A stretch of DNA of 64,000 nt. It comes from Dichomitus squalens LYAD-421 SS1. Its lineage: Eukaryota; Basidiomycota; Agaricomycetes; Polyporales; Polyporaceae. Under the pieces are notes generated by a model. It saw only the letters and a program-made list of their open reading frames with translations. It did not search any database and was not told the origin of the DNA. Positions 1 to 11,404 of this stretch are shown here, one piece after another (position 1 is the first letter of the stretch; the number at the start of each line of letters is the position of its first letter). Where the stretch lies: contig NW_006766907.1 in NCBI RefSeq assembly GCF_000275845.1, positions 113,824 through 177,823 of the forward strand, given 5' to 3'. The position numbers were made by a program, and so were the translations under genes.

Positions 1-96
1 CCTGCGGACATCTTTACCAAGAACCTTGGTGTGGTGAAGTTCTTGAAATTTCGCTCACAACTTGGTCTCCGCTTCCCAAAGTCCAGAGCTGCTTAA
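1..96 (+). CDS. Ty1/copia polyprotein, C-terminal end (partial)
   Basis: The frame from base 1 reads PADIFTKNLGVVKFLKFRSQ and continues to a TAA at 94-96. The DIFTK..L...KF..FR..LG pattern is the usual end of the copia RNase H domain in reverse transcriptase polyproteins. The rest of the polyprotein lies upstream of the window. A purine-rich stretch (about 133-144) and an LTR follow directly, as expected for a copia 3' end. Whether the element is complete or active cannot be judged here. Confidence 0.85.
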   Translation, partial: PADIFTKNLGVVKFLKFRSQLGLRFPKSRAA

Positions 97-144
97 AGCG
101 CCTGCTACGCTTGCGTAACCATTCGGATACTTAGCGAGGGGGAG

Positions 145-514
145 TGTTGAACAGGCGCTGGTTTACACAGCTTGCCTAACACAGCCGTCACAAGATATGG
201 AACGGCACAGCCGGTTACTGCAATAACCGAGGCTGTACTACTCATGTGGTACACACACAGCTTCGCTGTGTACGCACTACTTCTCTGTGCGACTGTGCAT
301 CCTGGGAATGTACTGTATAGTACTACGTAGCCACAGATGTACAGTAGTATATATAGGGGACCTCTGTACCCCCAATCTACAGTTCAGTTCACTCGAACAT
401 CTCCTCTCATCGCTCTAACAAGCCTCTTACAACCAACAACCCTTCTAGGTGAGTTGCAGGCTATCCGCTGTCGTTGCCACCCGTGGGAGAGGCCTTCGCC
501 CCCCGGGTTCAACA
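145..514 (+). mobile_element. 3' LTR of the copia element
   Basis: The LTR starts TGTTGAAC at 145 just after a polypurine tract and ends GTTCAACA at 507-514, giving an 8 bp perfect terminal inverted repeat with TG..CA ends and a length of 370 bp. A TATATATA box lies at 348-355, a plausible promoter for the U3 region. The 5' LTR is outside the window, so LTR identity (age) and the target duplication cannot be tested. The next five bases are ACCAC. Confidence 0.85.
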
Positions 515-1660
515 ACCACACCCGACCACGCTAGGTTGTTGCACCGGTGCTTCGAAAGCAGCCTGTCTTCTACAGCTGCTTCGCCCATCCGCTCACCATG
601 CAACATCCATCTAGTAGTATCAGGGGCGTACTTGGCGGAGTCGGGGTTGACCTTCCTCAGGTTCCGAGCGACATAGCTTAAGTACAGGGCACCGCAGCTC
701 TTTCGGAGTCCGTCTTCGGCATAGCGCGTTACGCTACCCACAGTCGGGGGTTGCATTCCGACCTACTAAGGCACGTAGCACTGGTCTGGCGGTGGCGCCG
801 GGCTGAAATATGTGGCAGTTTGGGAATATCACGCCGCTGACATTGATTTATCAGGCCCGCCGACCTGGCAGACGTGCTTTCCATGCAACCACAGACACCA
901 TAGCTGGGTAACTAAGTAGGTGTCGAAAGACCTTCTGAAGCTAATGATACTTGGAGTCAGCGTTCATGAATCGTTCGATGAAGAGCCTTGAGCATGGAGG
1001 TGGCGTCTAAAGACAAGAGACATGGTACGTAGTGACATCTGCCGTCTGTCTCTGAACCTCAGATGTCGCCGAGAGCAAGGAAATGCGAGCGCCGTGCTCG
1101 GATTGGCTAGCCGGGGGGAGGATCAGCGATCGGGATCTCACACAGTTCAGACCCGAACTCCCACGACTGACCTCCGGGCGTTTGCAGGGCCTGGACCAGG
1201 GCGGATCGCCTATTGGAGGCCAGCGTGCCTGGCATGCTTTCTCTGCAATGACTGCTTCCCGTCAGCATGCCACTCACCTTGTCTGCCACCTCATCCAGCC
1301 AGCGCTGATGCCTGCGTCCTTCAAGGCCTCTACAGCCTGACCGAAGACCCACACAGCTCGAGGTGAGTGCGCTTCTCTCCGCTGAGACCGACCGCATCTC
1401 CATCCGCGGTCCCATCGCGATCTGTCACAGTCTAGGCCCCTTCTCGCAATTTCTAATAAAACACCTGTTCCGATTGAAACAGCATCGCCGCGTAGAAAGC
1501 GCCGCGTCCCTCCAAAGCCCTTCCAGCGCCCGCGCGCACATCTCCTTCCCAGAGGTCCAAGACCCTCCCTCCTCAGCCCCGCATCTGTCGTTCTTTACTC
1601 CTCACGCTCCTTCTTTCACGATACCCCTCCGCTCTTTCCTCGCTGCGCCTGCTCCGACTC
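515..1660. other. Gene-poor stretch between LTR and first gene
   Basis: I see no recognisable protein here. A minus-strand frame at about 445-756 runs into the LTR and has no family signature I know. The last few hundred bases, pyrimidine-rich from about 1430, probably include the promoter and 5' UTR of the downstream DUF7729 gene. Confidence 0.5.
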
Positions 1661-3493
1661 ATGTTCACGCCTCCGCCTTCCCCCGATCCTCGTCGCCCTC
1701 TATCTACCTCTGGCCCTGCGAGAACATGTTCATCAGAACGACTGCTCAAGCTTGATGTCGCCGACGATCCTTTCCTAAGTCCCTCCGCAGGCAGCTCCAG
1801 AAGGTCCTCCGTGGACTCGCAGCAACCGCATCCGGCACATGAGACCCCTCTGTCGCCGAAGGAGGACCCCTACTTGGACCCGTACTCGTACGCGCTCCTG
1901 CAGAAGAAGCGCACAGCACGGAGGATACGATGGACAGTAGTCTGTGTCCCTTTGGTTCTTGTCTTTATCGCGCTTTCTACGCGATACCTCACCCACCCCG
2001 CCGCCTTCGACGCACTGTCGTCCTCGCATCCAGCGACATGGTCGACCTTGCAGGACTGGACGCCCCACAAGCGCCATGCCGCACCAGAGCCCGTTCCTGA
2101 CACCACAGGCTTCGCGACCACGATTGCAAACTCCAAGCCGACGGGCTCGTCCCTCTCGCTCGCGCCCTCGGCGAGCGCCGTCCCGACACAGGTGGACTCC
2201 GGCAACACGAAGGTCCCCTCCGCGCCGCCCGTGCTGCCCACGCCCTTCCCCCAGGCCTTCGATTCGACGTTCAACACGAACTTCCAGACGGTCGCATGCG
2301 AGAACTTCATGACGAACATGACGCAGACCCCCGCGTTCCTCAAGTGCCGGCCGTTCTCGCTGCTCGCCAGCGACTCGAACGCGTTCATCACAGTGAGTCC
2401 ATTCGATCTCCGCCCGTCTCTTCTCATATCCCTTGCTGGTATGCCCGTGATACCGGGGTTCGTGTACTGCATTGTACTGCATTTCTGCCGCTCCTGTTAG
2501 TGCCGCTTGGCTTCGGACTGTGGACTGTGGACCGTAGACTGCTTTCACTTGTTTCTTGGTGGGGAGAGCTGGAGAGCGCGAGCCGGCATGCGCGGGGCGT
2601 TGTTACGCCTTGGGGCGTGTCGGATGACCTGGCTTCGATCTTTCTTCCGTAATTATTTTTAGCCGAGGTCATCGAATACCGTGAGATCAGCCCCGTCCGC
2701 ATGCAGACGAAAGACAAGGAGGGGCCGGCCCAGGCTCGCGGTCTCCAGCTCTCCCGCGGGGGTACCTCTGGGTTTGGGAGATGCGAGCGAGCGACGCGTC
2801 ACTGACATGCCGCCTACGATTCAAGCAGAGCCAGCGGAATATCTCACAGCTGAACGTGATCATCTGGGGGACGTGCAACACGGATCTCAGCGCGGAGCAG
2901 TGCGCGGGCAACATGCAGTGGTTCGCGGACAACATCCAGTCCGCGTGCAAGCAGGACATCGCGGCGAACAACGCGCTGGTCACCGACGCCGTAGCAGGTG
3001 CGTTCCCCCCTCCCCTCCCCCCTTTCAAATCCTTCGCGTATGGGATATGCGGCGGATGCTGACGTGCGTGAGGCAATCAGGTCTTTCTGCGTACAGCGTG
3101 ATGCGCGAGGCCGCGTGCCAGGTGAACGCGCAGACGGACACGTACTGCTACGTCGAGGCCGCGCAGTCGACGCACCCTGCCGACCTCTACCTGTACGAGC
3201 TCCCGCTTGGCCTCGCGCTCCCGAACAACACCGTGCCGAGCTGCACGACGTGCGTCAAGAACCTGATGGGGACGTTCGACCAGGACGGCGCGAACGTGAC
3301 GCGGCTGAAGAGCACGTACGGGCCCGCGGCGGCCACCATCAACAACGCATGCGGAGCGAGCTTCGTGGCCGAGATCAACACGACGACGGGCAATGGGGCG
3401 TCGGCGCTGGCGGGGGCAGGGGCGGGGGAGAGGGCGCTGGGGTGGGCCGCGGGCGCGGGCGCGGTTGTGGGCGCTGCGCTGCTGATGCTGTAG
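1661..3493 (+). CDS. DUF7729 membrane/GPI-type protein
   Basis: Three exons fit (1661-2392, 2829-2997, 3081-3493), giving about 437 residues with all phases consistent. The N-terminus is a basic, Ser/Pro-rich cytosolic tail of about 85 residues, then one membrane segment (WTVVCVPLVLVFIALSTRYL). A Ser/Thr/Pro linker follows, then the Cys-rich DUF7729-like core. That core has a C.NF...F..CRPFSLL motif, paired cysteines around WGTC and ..C..D.., a YCYVEAA segment, a PLG..LP signature and CTTC near the end. The C-terminus is Gly/Ala-rich and hydrophobic, resembling a GPI-anchor or membrane signal. The first intron (436 bp) is long for this genome and could hide a small exon. Family function is not established; a cell-surface role is an inference. 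Confidence 0.7.
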
Positions 3494-4736
3494 TTGCGGT
3501 CGCATGTCTCATCGCAAAGTCGCGGACATGCCATCTGCGTTGCCTTGCTTTTGATGCCCACGCCCTGCCATGCCCCTGTGTCACGCCCCTTACGCCCCCG
3601 CTCGCACGGCCTGGCAGACAAACATTTGTCTGTGCCTGCCATCTGCCACTTGTCGGCTCGAAGACGTGGCGCGTGCACGCGCCCTATGAACTTTACTCTT
3701 TGCATTTGCACCTATTTTTGTCTGGGTTTCGGCTTCAACTTCATATCGGGTCTCGTTCTTTCTTACACTTATAGCCGCGGCGCCCGTGGACAGAGCAATG
3801 CATATAGCCGCCCTCTCCTCCCTTCCGCCCTCCCGGGGTGTCCGTGTGTGCTCTTGTGCTATGCAGCCCGCTGACACGCGGACACACGCACAGTGTGCCT
3901 TTTCTTTGCTTTCGGGGAAGACGTCTTTCACTCAATAATTTATTGCTACATTACACTTTTACTGTACCGCGCACTTTGTAACCGGAGTAGTCTATGCAAA
4001 AGTCGTATGAGCTCCCTTCGCCAGCTCCACCTACCTTCTTCATCTCCATCCATATCGGCCGTCCATATCTGCATCTCATCGCGTTCGTGCGGCTGATGGT
4101 GAATCGTCGGTGATGCCGCCCGTCGGCGGGAATCGAATGCCGACCCCCGTACGCCTGCCAGCGCGGTCCCTCCAGCCGCTGTCGCTCGAGGGATAACCAC
4201 TCCTGCTGCGTTCTTAGGTCATCCGTCGGTGCCGAGGGAGCTCCTCTCGTCATCCCGGTCCACACATTGCTTGATCTAGGGTTGAACGTTGTGGGTCCGT
4301 TCGCGTGGTGGAGGATCAAAGTGGCCGTGGCCGTAGAATGCGGGGTGCCGAGGGCGATCACTCCGGCCGGTGGTGCCGGGCACGCGGGATGGCACGCAGT
4401 GGGGGGACTGGGTAAGTAGTACGATGTCCGCATGTTTGAATTCGGTACGCTGTTCATGGTCGACCGCCGGAATTGAAGACGCGCTGACAATTCTTACCCT
4501 GACGCAGACAGACCTGAGCGTTGACAGGATCAGCGTCTTTGCTGTTGGGCTCGCATTGGGCTACGCGAGAATGCATATCATGCGCTGTACGGTAGTATGG
4601 CAAACATACTGCTCGCCTCACGGGAGGGTCCCAGCCGACAGTAAAGGTTTGAGCAGTATCTCTATCGTAATATGTAGGGAGTGCGATAGGACGGTGCAGC
4701 GCATCACAAGAGCAGCGCCGCGTGGATGGTGCGAGC
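3494..4736. other. Convergent intergenic region with one weak ORF
   Basis: This 1.2 kb region separates the 3' ends of the DUF7729 (+) and DUF7918 (-) genes. A 179-codon minus frame at 3951-4490 contains LRTQQEWLSLERQRLEG and could be an exon, but it matches no family I recognise and has no clear start context. The first part (3494 to about 3960) probably holds the 3' UTR of the plus-strand gene. Confidence 0.4.
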
Positions 4737-6023
4737 TCAGTCGCTCATGGTCAGATCGATCACGTCTCCGTCGAGGGCATCGCGAGCAGACGTCTTAGGC
4801 TCCTCCTTCTTGACTTTGGTGGCTGCGGGGGAGCTACGCCCCTTCTTTGCCTTCGCACGGTTGATACGATCCTGGATTTGTGACAGCTGGGTCTGTGTTG
4901 GGAAGTGCATGAATTGGCGGGAGACGTTGGATAGGCAGGTTAAAGCCGTTGGCACTCACGTTCAAAGCATCCAAATCATCGTCGCCGTCAGAGAGCTCTG
5001 AAATGTCGGGTTTGACGTCTGCGTTTCCTGTCATCACGGGAATGGGGGATCCAGTGCGTGGACGCTTCGCTTGCGTGGGGGGACCAGGTAGAGGCGAATC
5101 CGCTTGACGGAGACGTTTTGACGACTCCACTGGTTGCTCCGGAAGGGGCGCGATACCCTGTGCTTGTAAGAGCCCTTATATGACATGAACGAGAACGCCC
5201 TATAGGTTATACTCATGACATCTCACCAAGCGGCCTATAGCGGAATATGAACGTAGCGATCGGCCCGTCCTCACGATTGAGGATTTCTGACGTCCACCGC
5301 GCTCCTCGTGGCTCCACCTCGGTACCTGACCCAAGCCTGCCGGATATCCTGAGTAAGTCGATCATTATGAGGCTCAAGCGTAGCGGGCGCACGTCACGCA
5401 GTGTACACCCGCTTTCTTTGATCGTTCATGGACTATACTTGTAGGAGTGAATGCAATATATTCTGCTGAGCCTGTAGGGTCTGCGATGGGCTTGCTTCGG
5501 CCGCGCCATACTCGCACTTGTATGGTTCCCAGATCCATGGCCTCCGTATCGTTGCATACAGCATCGTCATCTGCCGTGGTGTAGGCCATCTCAGGCATGT
5601 CTCAAGGCCGCACGATCTATCAGCGAACTTACCTGTCGTCGTGAGTGGAGCGAATGTGAAAGGCCGTCTTAGAGTTGGACCTGTACGCACGCCCCACCTG
5701 GAGCCCGGTTTTTCCCATTGATAACTCCACTGTGCGCCAGCGGATGATCCGTCTATGGTGAAGTCGTAGCGGAGGTACACACCGGACGGCAACGTCTTAG
5801 TACTCTTCCAGTTGAAAGCAAAAGTCTTCGCATTGCACGACGGCGTGACAGATATGAGGATGAGTACACTGCACATGACAGCGATGAAGCCACCAACCTT
5901 TCCTGCCTCGCTGGGAATGTAGCAAGCGAGCGTTCTTGGGCTACTTCTTGATGGCTCAGCGCCAAACTCAGCGAGTTGGTGGCCGTCACAGGTAATCCAT
6001 ACTTCGACTTCCTCGACGCGCAT
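4737..6023 (-). CDS. DUF7918 domain protein
   Basis: Six exons join in frame: 6023-5898, 5825-5633, 5570-5393, 5336-5227, 5162-4960 and 4892-4737, giving 321 residues. Introns are 56-72 bp. The first about 190 residues match DUF7918: EVWITCDG.QL.E.. near the start, CYIPSEAGK, F.FNWK, an R.PFTF segment, a DLGTIQVRV strand and the HERSKKAG motif. The strand GPIATFIFRYRPLAQGIAP closes the domain. The C-terminal third is acidic and lysine-rich (ISELSDGDDD, KAKKGR, VKKEEPK, VIDLT), suggesting nuclear or SUMO-related behaviour, but that is inference. ATG 6023 was chosen because the domain begins immediately after it; an upstream in-frame ATG at 6062 would add 13 residues. Members are common in Agaricomycetes, function unknown. 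Confidence 0.82.
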
Positions 6024-6196
6024 TGCGCTTCGCAAGATTGCACCGCGATATAAAGAGCGCACAACTATAGGAAGTTGTCGGATGGAGGGAATCAGCCGTC
6101 ACCGTTGCTTGCAGGTGACGTGTCAGTAACGGGTTAGTGAGCCTGGCGTCTACGTTACCGTATGCGGGTTGACAGAGATTCTCCGCAGCGTCAATA

Positions 6197-6565
6197 GACT
6201 CTTTCTGCAGGCGATTCAGAACCAGTGGGGTAGTTCAATTTGTAAGCACTCCAGGTTCAGAATCAGTGGGGCCTTCACCCTTAGTGCTCCGCAACGTCTC
6301 GCGTGTGCTATAATGATCGTCCCTTGACTTTTACATTAAGTAGGCTCTTCTTGGCACTTTTTGAGCATGGGTCAAATTACTTTTAAGCGTCAAACTGGTA
6401 TGGGAGTGTGATTCTTTGAATTCTTGCCTACCGTAGTGTACGACAAAGGTTTTCTTAGACGCCTATCGGGGCGGTAAAGGCCATGTCCCACAGAGCCCCA
6501 CAGCCCCACTGGTTCAGAGATCACCAAGATTTGGTCTGGTTTCTGAACCGCTTGCAGAAAGAGTC
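6197..6565. mobile_element. MITE with TA target duplication
   Basis: The left end GACTCTTTCTGCAGGCGATT and the reverse complement of the right end GACTCTTTCTGCAAGCGGTT agree over about 30 bp with few mismatches. Each end is flanked by TA (6195-6196 and 6566-6567), the target site used by Tc1/mariner-type transposases. The element is 369 bp and has no coding capacity. It sits between the DUF7918 promoter and the 3' end of the membrane-protein gene. Confidence 0.8.
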
Positions 6566-6740
6566 TAATGCGGCTTCTTCGCATGAACACATCAATCACA
6601 GATCCTGAGATGCGTCAAAACCCGGAAGGGGTATCGCGGTCATCTGCTGACGGTAGCGTACAGGTCGAATTCTCGCAAATAGGACTCAACGAAGTGACTA
6701 ATGCTACACAGAAGCTCAATCCAGACTTGGACTCGGGTCG

Positions 6741-8205
6741 TCAATCTTCGGTATACGCTGGAGGGAGCGTGGCTACAGGATGCTCTCTCCAACCGGAGTC
6801 CAACTCCCTTTCAGACGGTTGTGGGGGTCCCTCAGCAGGAGTTGGCCGTAAGATTCCAGCAACACTGTGTAGCAGGTCCTTGACAGGGGACGTCGGGCTC
6901 GAGGCGGAATTGACGGGAATTGGAGGGGCATGGAAGCTGGCGACGTCTGTAAGCACGGTGTGGTCGACGCTGTGCATGATTCTCGTTGCCGTCGACTTCC
7001 TTCCTGTAGCCGGCGCAGCGGATGGTGAAGGGACAGCCTCTAAGTCCGGAGGGAGTATGACGTTGCGTCTTCTGTCGAGCTCTGAGCAGAAAGTCAACAT
7101 AGTAGGTGGTCAGGATTGTCGGGCAGAGTCAGAGTGAGAGCTGGCTTACTTTCGGCATAGAGAGCACGACGCCGCCTCCGGAGGAGGTAGAAGGTAGTAA
7201 GGACGAGACCGACGAAGAAAACTCCACCCCCAATGACGCTACCTGCCACCATTGCAGCGAGGTTCGTCTTCGACACTGGCTGTACTCTCTGCGTCTGAGT
7301 TGGACTCGATATGCCAGATGTCGACGTCATGGACCGAGAAGATGTGAATGGTGGACTGGTTGGTGCCGGAGTGCTCGATAGTGGTCCTGGGACGATGATT
7401 GGTATTGTGTTCTCCGCAGGGTCTGGACCGACGACGAGTCAGCATACATGGCCCGTTGCAATGATGACAAGTGAGAACTGACGGATGCCTGCGAGCCTTT
7501 CGGCTGTGCTCACATCGAACTCATCCTTCTAAATATACTGTCAGCGATCTAGCTCCTATCCCTTGGGGTTGGGGGAATCTCACTGTAATGGGCAAATACG
7601 CCCATCCAGGTACTGCCGTGTAATTCGGTATAGGGCTTGGAAACCTGAAAGAGGTCGTCACTAGAAGACGACTTCGCGACAACCATGCCACGTACTGTTG
7701 CATGTACAGAGGGTAACATGAGGCCGAAAACTCCTCCCAGCTGAGCGATGTGGTTCAGCATGAACGGGGCACAGTTCAACAATGGATACGTCAGCTACTC
7801 ACGGGTCGATAGAGAGACCGCGACCCTGGCAAACCGCGCATGCCGCCATAGTAGAATACCAAACCGTTGTGCACTGACAATCCTGAAAGTTACTCAGGGG
7901 ACTTGTGTAGTTGGTCCCGGGTGCAAGGGACGGAGGTATGATGCAGCCATCTATATAGGCAATGAACTCCAAGCGACCTGGCAAGGTATGTCGAGGGAGA
8001 AGAAAGACATACCAGGACCAGCACAGCCGGTACCGCTCGCGCAAGAGTCCCACAGATGGGCGCTGACTTCGCAAGGACTTTGGCCCAAGGAGTTGAATGT
8101 CTGCAGCGCTGGTCAGATAGAGAATGTGCAGATACCACGACGAATCAGTAATACCCAACCGAAGTCTGACAAACAGGTTGCATTCGTCGTCGCAGTGTTG
8201 TCCAT
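6741..8205 (-). CDS. Single-pass membrane protein, CQC family (copy 1)
   Basis: A multi-exon minus-strand gene. Recognisable exons: 8205-8155 (NATCLSDFGW), 8100-8034 (TFNSLGQSPCEV), 7950-7803 (IPPSLAPG, NYTSP, the CQC motif and ACAVCQG), about 7660-7590 (IPNYTAVPGWAYLPIT), a KDEFDVSTAERL segment near 7530 and a Pro/Ser/Thr stalk near 7400. A membrane helix from about 7270 (VAGSVIGGGVFFVGLVLTTF) with RRRRR follows. The tail ends in LPPAYTED at 6741. The order (Cys-rich ectodomain, mucin-like stalk, helix, cytosolic tail with a Pro-rich end) is typical of a basidiomycete-specific family of unknown function. I could not place a signal-peptide exon with confidence; it may lie at 8.2-8.4 kb. Two damaged paralogues lie at 9.3-10.7 kb and 58.8-60.0 kb. 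Confidence 0.6.
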
Positions 8206-9327
8206 GTTGGGGATACCCACTTATGAGTGGAATGCAAAATCAGGGATGCAAGCTCGAAGATCAGATCCTGCCGAGCCGCATCGCCAGCAATGCGGGGATT
8301 GCGCGAAACTGAGAGCATCGTAGCTCTACGAGTTATGAGCACTCGGACTGGCAACAAAGGAACAGCAACCACGCAGCCACGTGAGATCGCCCATACAGCT
8401 CTAAGGGAGAGAAGACAGGTCTCCCTGGGAAAAAGATAAACGAGCGGCCAAGAGAAGCATCAGAGTACAGCATAGAACAGCCTTCGACTTAGCGCCCTCA
8501 GAGGGTGCACTAGTGTTCACCTAGAGTCTGGAAGAAACCCTTCAAAAAGCAGCGATGAGATACAGCAATAAGAACTGTTAGTTACCGTCAGGTTGTAGTC
8601 GCGGTTGTGACGTTGACCGGCCTATTTAAATTTGGGGCTCGGTTCCGGGCCGCCGTTCAGCCGGTCAATGGCGGTGCCTCAGCGAACGCCATCATGATCG
8701 GGCCTAGTAGCGGCAACGCCTGCCAGTGCATCCGAATCCAACTCTCAGCTTCATTCAAGTTGAATCTTCTCGTTCATGCGGTGAGAAAATTTGCTTGACC
8801 GTGGTGTCAAAGATGAAGGAAGCAATTAGGACGTTGAGGAAGCATGGATCCAGTAAGCTACCTATCATTGCATCCCTATCCGATGCTAAGTGCCTGCGAC
8901 CTGTGTTTGGTCTCTGTGTTTGGTCTTTGGAACATCTGGTCGCGCCATGACTAGTCTGCGGCCGTGGCCAGTACTCACATCGGCCGGACTTGGCGCAGTC
9001 GGCTCACTTTGACAACCCGATCGTTGGCCCAATAGTCGTTGAGTTATGCCCACGTCTGTTGAATGGCAGCCACAGGACCATCATCGCCACCAAGTCGGAG
9101 GAAGTTCAAGTCGAAGAAACGTATCAGAATCATCTGCTGTAGCGTACAGCCAAAAAGTTCGCACAGGAAACAAAGAAGTAGGTCGCACACCACAGCTCCA
9201 ACCCAAGCTCCGACCATCAGTCTTCAGTATACGCTGGTGGGAGCGTCGCTGGAGGTCCCTCCCACCAACCAGAGTCCAACTCCCTTTCGGGCGCTTGAGG
9301 GGGTCCCTCCCAGCAACGCTATGTTCG
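8206..9327. other. Spacer between tandem membrane-protein copies
   Basis: No convincing gene seen. The first about 200 bp may contain the promoter and a signal-peptide exon of copy 1. The rest shows no coding pattern or terminal repeats that I could recognise. Confidence 0.4.
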
Positions 9328-10670
9328 TTATGTAAGTAGCGGCATTTTGACCGGAGAAGTCAGGCTCGGAGCGATGTTCGCGGCAAGCGGATCGGAAGGG
9401 AAGTGGACAACCGCAACGTCGGTGAGGATGGTGTGATCGGTGCTATATGTGCTCCTCGCGATCGATTTCCGTCCTATAGCTGGCTTAGTGGACAGTGGAG
9501 GGGCGACCTCCCAGTCTGGAGGAAGTATAACGCTGCGCTGTCTTTTAGCAAGCTCTGATACATATAGGGTGGCCAGTGATGCCTCGAGGACGATCAGAGT
9601 GGAAGCAGCCTTACTGTCAGCGTAGGCAGCCCGGCATCGCCTCCGGAGGAAGTAGAAAGCCAAGACAGCAAGGCTTATGAGGACGATTCCACCCCCGTTG
9701 ACGCTTCCCGCCACGATACCGACAAGGTCCTTCTTCGACACCCCTTGTCCGCTCTGCGTCTGCGATATAATAGGGGTGGATGGGGGTAGATTGGGAAGGA
9801 GCGGATGACAGTGTTGGAGTAGCAGTAGCAGGTGCCGGGATGCTCGAAAGTGGTCTTGGGACGATGGCTGGTATCTTATTTTCCGCCGGGTCTTATATGA
9901 CAGCAGGTAAAGAATAGTCAACGGCAGTGATCATAATTAGAGACTGACGGATTCTTGCCAGCCTGTGGGCTGTGTTCAGATCAAAGGTGTCATCCTGTAT
10001 GTGCCATTAGTGGTCTAGTCGCTGGTCCCATTGAGGGTGTAACGCTCACTGCGATAGTTAGGTACGCCCAACCAGGTACTGCAGTGCCGTTTGGTACTCC
10101 GGGACTCAGGAACCTACAATCTGATCGTTAGGTGCAAAAGATATCGCAGTATAGTCACACCTACTGTTGCATATATAATGGGTCACATCCATTTGAGTAT
10201 ACAACCCATCTGAGTGACGCTTCTCATTAACGCAAGACATACAATGGTGCAGTAGCGGTGTGGCGAAGTACTCACGGATCGATCGCGAGACCGTGGCCCT
10301 TGCAAACCGCGCACGCTGTTAATGTCGAATACCAGACCGAAGAACACGGACATACTCTTAACTCCAAACCGAAATCAATGCTATCTTGGAATGGCTCCGT
10401 GTAGGTGGCGCCAGGGGCGAGGGCGGGAGGGATGTTGCAGTCGTCACAGCCACCCCCGCAAGAGCGGACTCACAGCTTGGATGTAACTTCGCAAGGACTT
10501 TGGTTCAAGGAATTGAACATCTGGGAGGCCGATCAGCATGGTTGTTTTAGGATGAAAATGTTATGGCAAAGCAGTACTACACAGTCGAATCCTGCACAAG
10601 TTGCAGGTCGCATTCGTCGTTACGACATCATCCCCCGTGATGAAAGAGCTCATTGATGAGGCAGGTGTAA
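9328..10670 (-). pseudogene. CQC-family membrane protein (copy 2), damaged
   Basis: This copy follows copy 1 in direct orientation and shares its exon order: TTNATC near 10640, FNSLNQSPCEVTSKL near 10515, IPPALAPG and CPCSSVWYST (10430-10300), NGTAVPGWAYL near 10070 and the stalk at 9800-9900. The helix (VAGSVNGGGIVLISLAVLAF) near 9700 and the tail down to 9328 complete it. Compared with the right-arm copy, exon NATC carries about 4 extra bases after the TGC codon. These shift the frame and alter the TGG|GTAG splice context, so the N-terminus is probably broken. From about 9365 rightward this copy is part of the left inverted-repeat arm. Confidence 0.6.
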
Positions 10671-10974
10671 AGTCAAGAAAGCAAAAACAGAGGTCAGACT
10701 ACACCGCGCGGCCCGCCGCGTCGTTAGCAATAGGGAGGATGTGCACATATGGGAACTGTCGCAGCAGTCTGTATTATGGAACACAGAGAGAAAGTTTTCA
10801 GCTACCGTGCACTTGGCCATCGTAGCAACCTGTACTGCATATCAGGTTCTGTCAACCCTGCGAGTCTGCCGAGCGTGGTTCTGCACGCATACAGCAAAGA
10901 AAATCCTGGGCTAGACAAACGGACTCGCACACACCTGTGACCAGCACGATGTGTTATCGATTCATCATCTGATA

Positions 10975-11300
10975 AGATTGGCCCAGAGCACAATGTGGGG
11001 CATCACGTGCCATTCCTGTCACGCTTTGGCGGGGAAAAGTGCGAAATCTGGATAGGCTCGGAGCCCAATTGACAAAATGGCGACCGTAAGTTTGTTGCGG
11101 AGTGCCCTTTCTACAAAGTTACGGTTTTCGATTTTCTGTTTGGGGGGAGGGGACCGAGCCTATACAGAAATACGCGTCGACCTCCCTGCCAATTCCATGC
11201 CAAATCGTCGCTGAGCGCCGGCGGGGTTGTCACCCTTTGGCGGAGGGCACGTACGATATCACGCTGTGACATAGCCCCACATTGTGCTCTGGGTCAATCT
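10975..11300. mobile_element. MITE with perfect TIR, TA-flanked, in left arm only
   Basis: The termini read AGATTGGCCCAGAGCACAAT and, reverse-complemented, AGATTGACCCAGAGCACAAT, continuing in register to GTGGGGC: 27 bp with one mismatch. TA flanks both ends (10973-10974, 11301-11302). The homologous place in the right arm (about 58475) runs straight from the GATTCATCAT side to the GAGAAGCATCAT side without the element, an independent empty site. No ORF of note inside. Confidence 0.88.
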
Positions 11301-11404
11301 TAGATCGGTTTGGTTGGTGACAACCTCGAGAAGCATCATGATACAGTGCGGTGGCAGGATTACCAAGTCCGAGTTGGAACAGGAAGCGCATTCGGATTGT
11401 TGCT

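Noticed and set aside
445..756. 103-codon minus frame at the LTR edge as a host gene fragment
   Set aside because: It overlaps the LTR and shows no known family; splice sites and start are absent.
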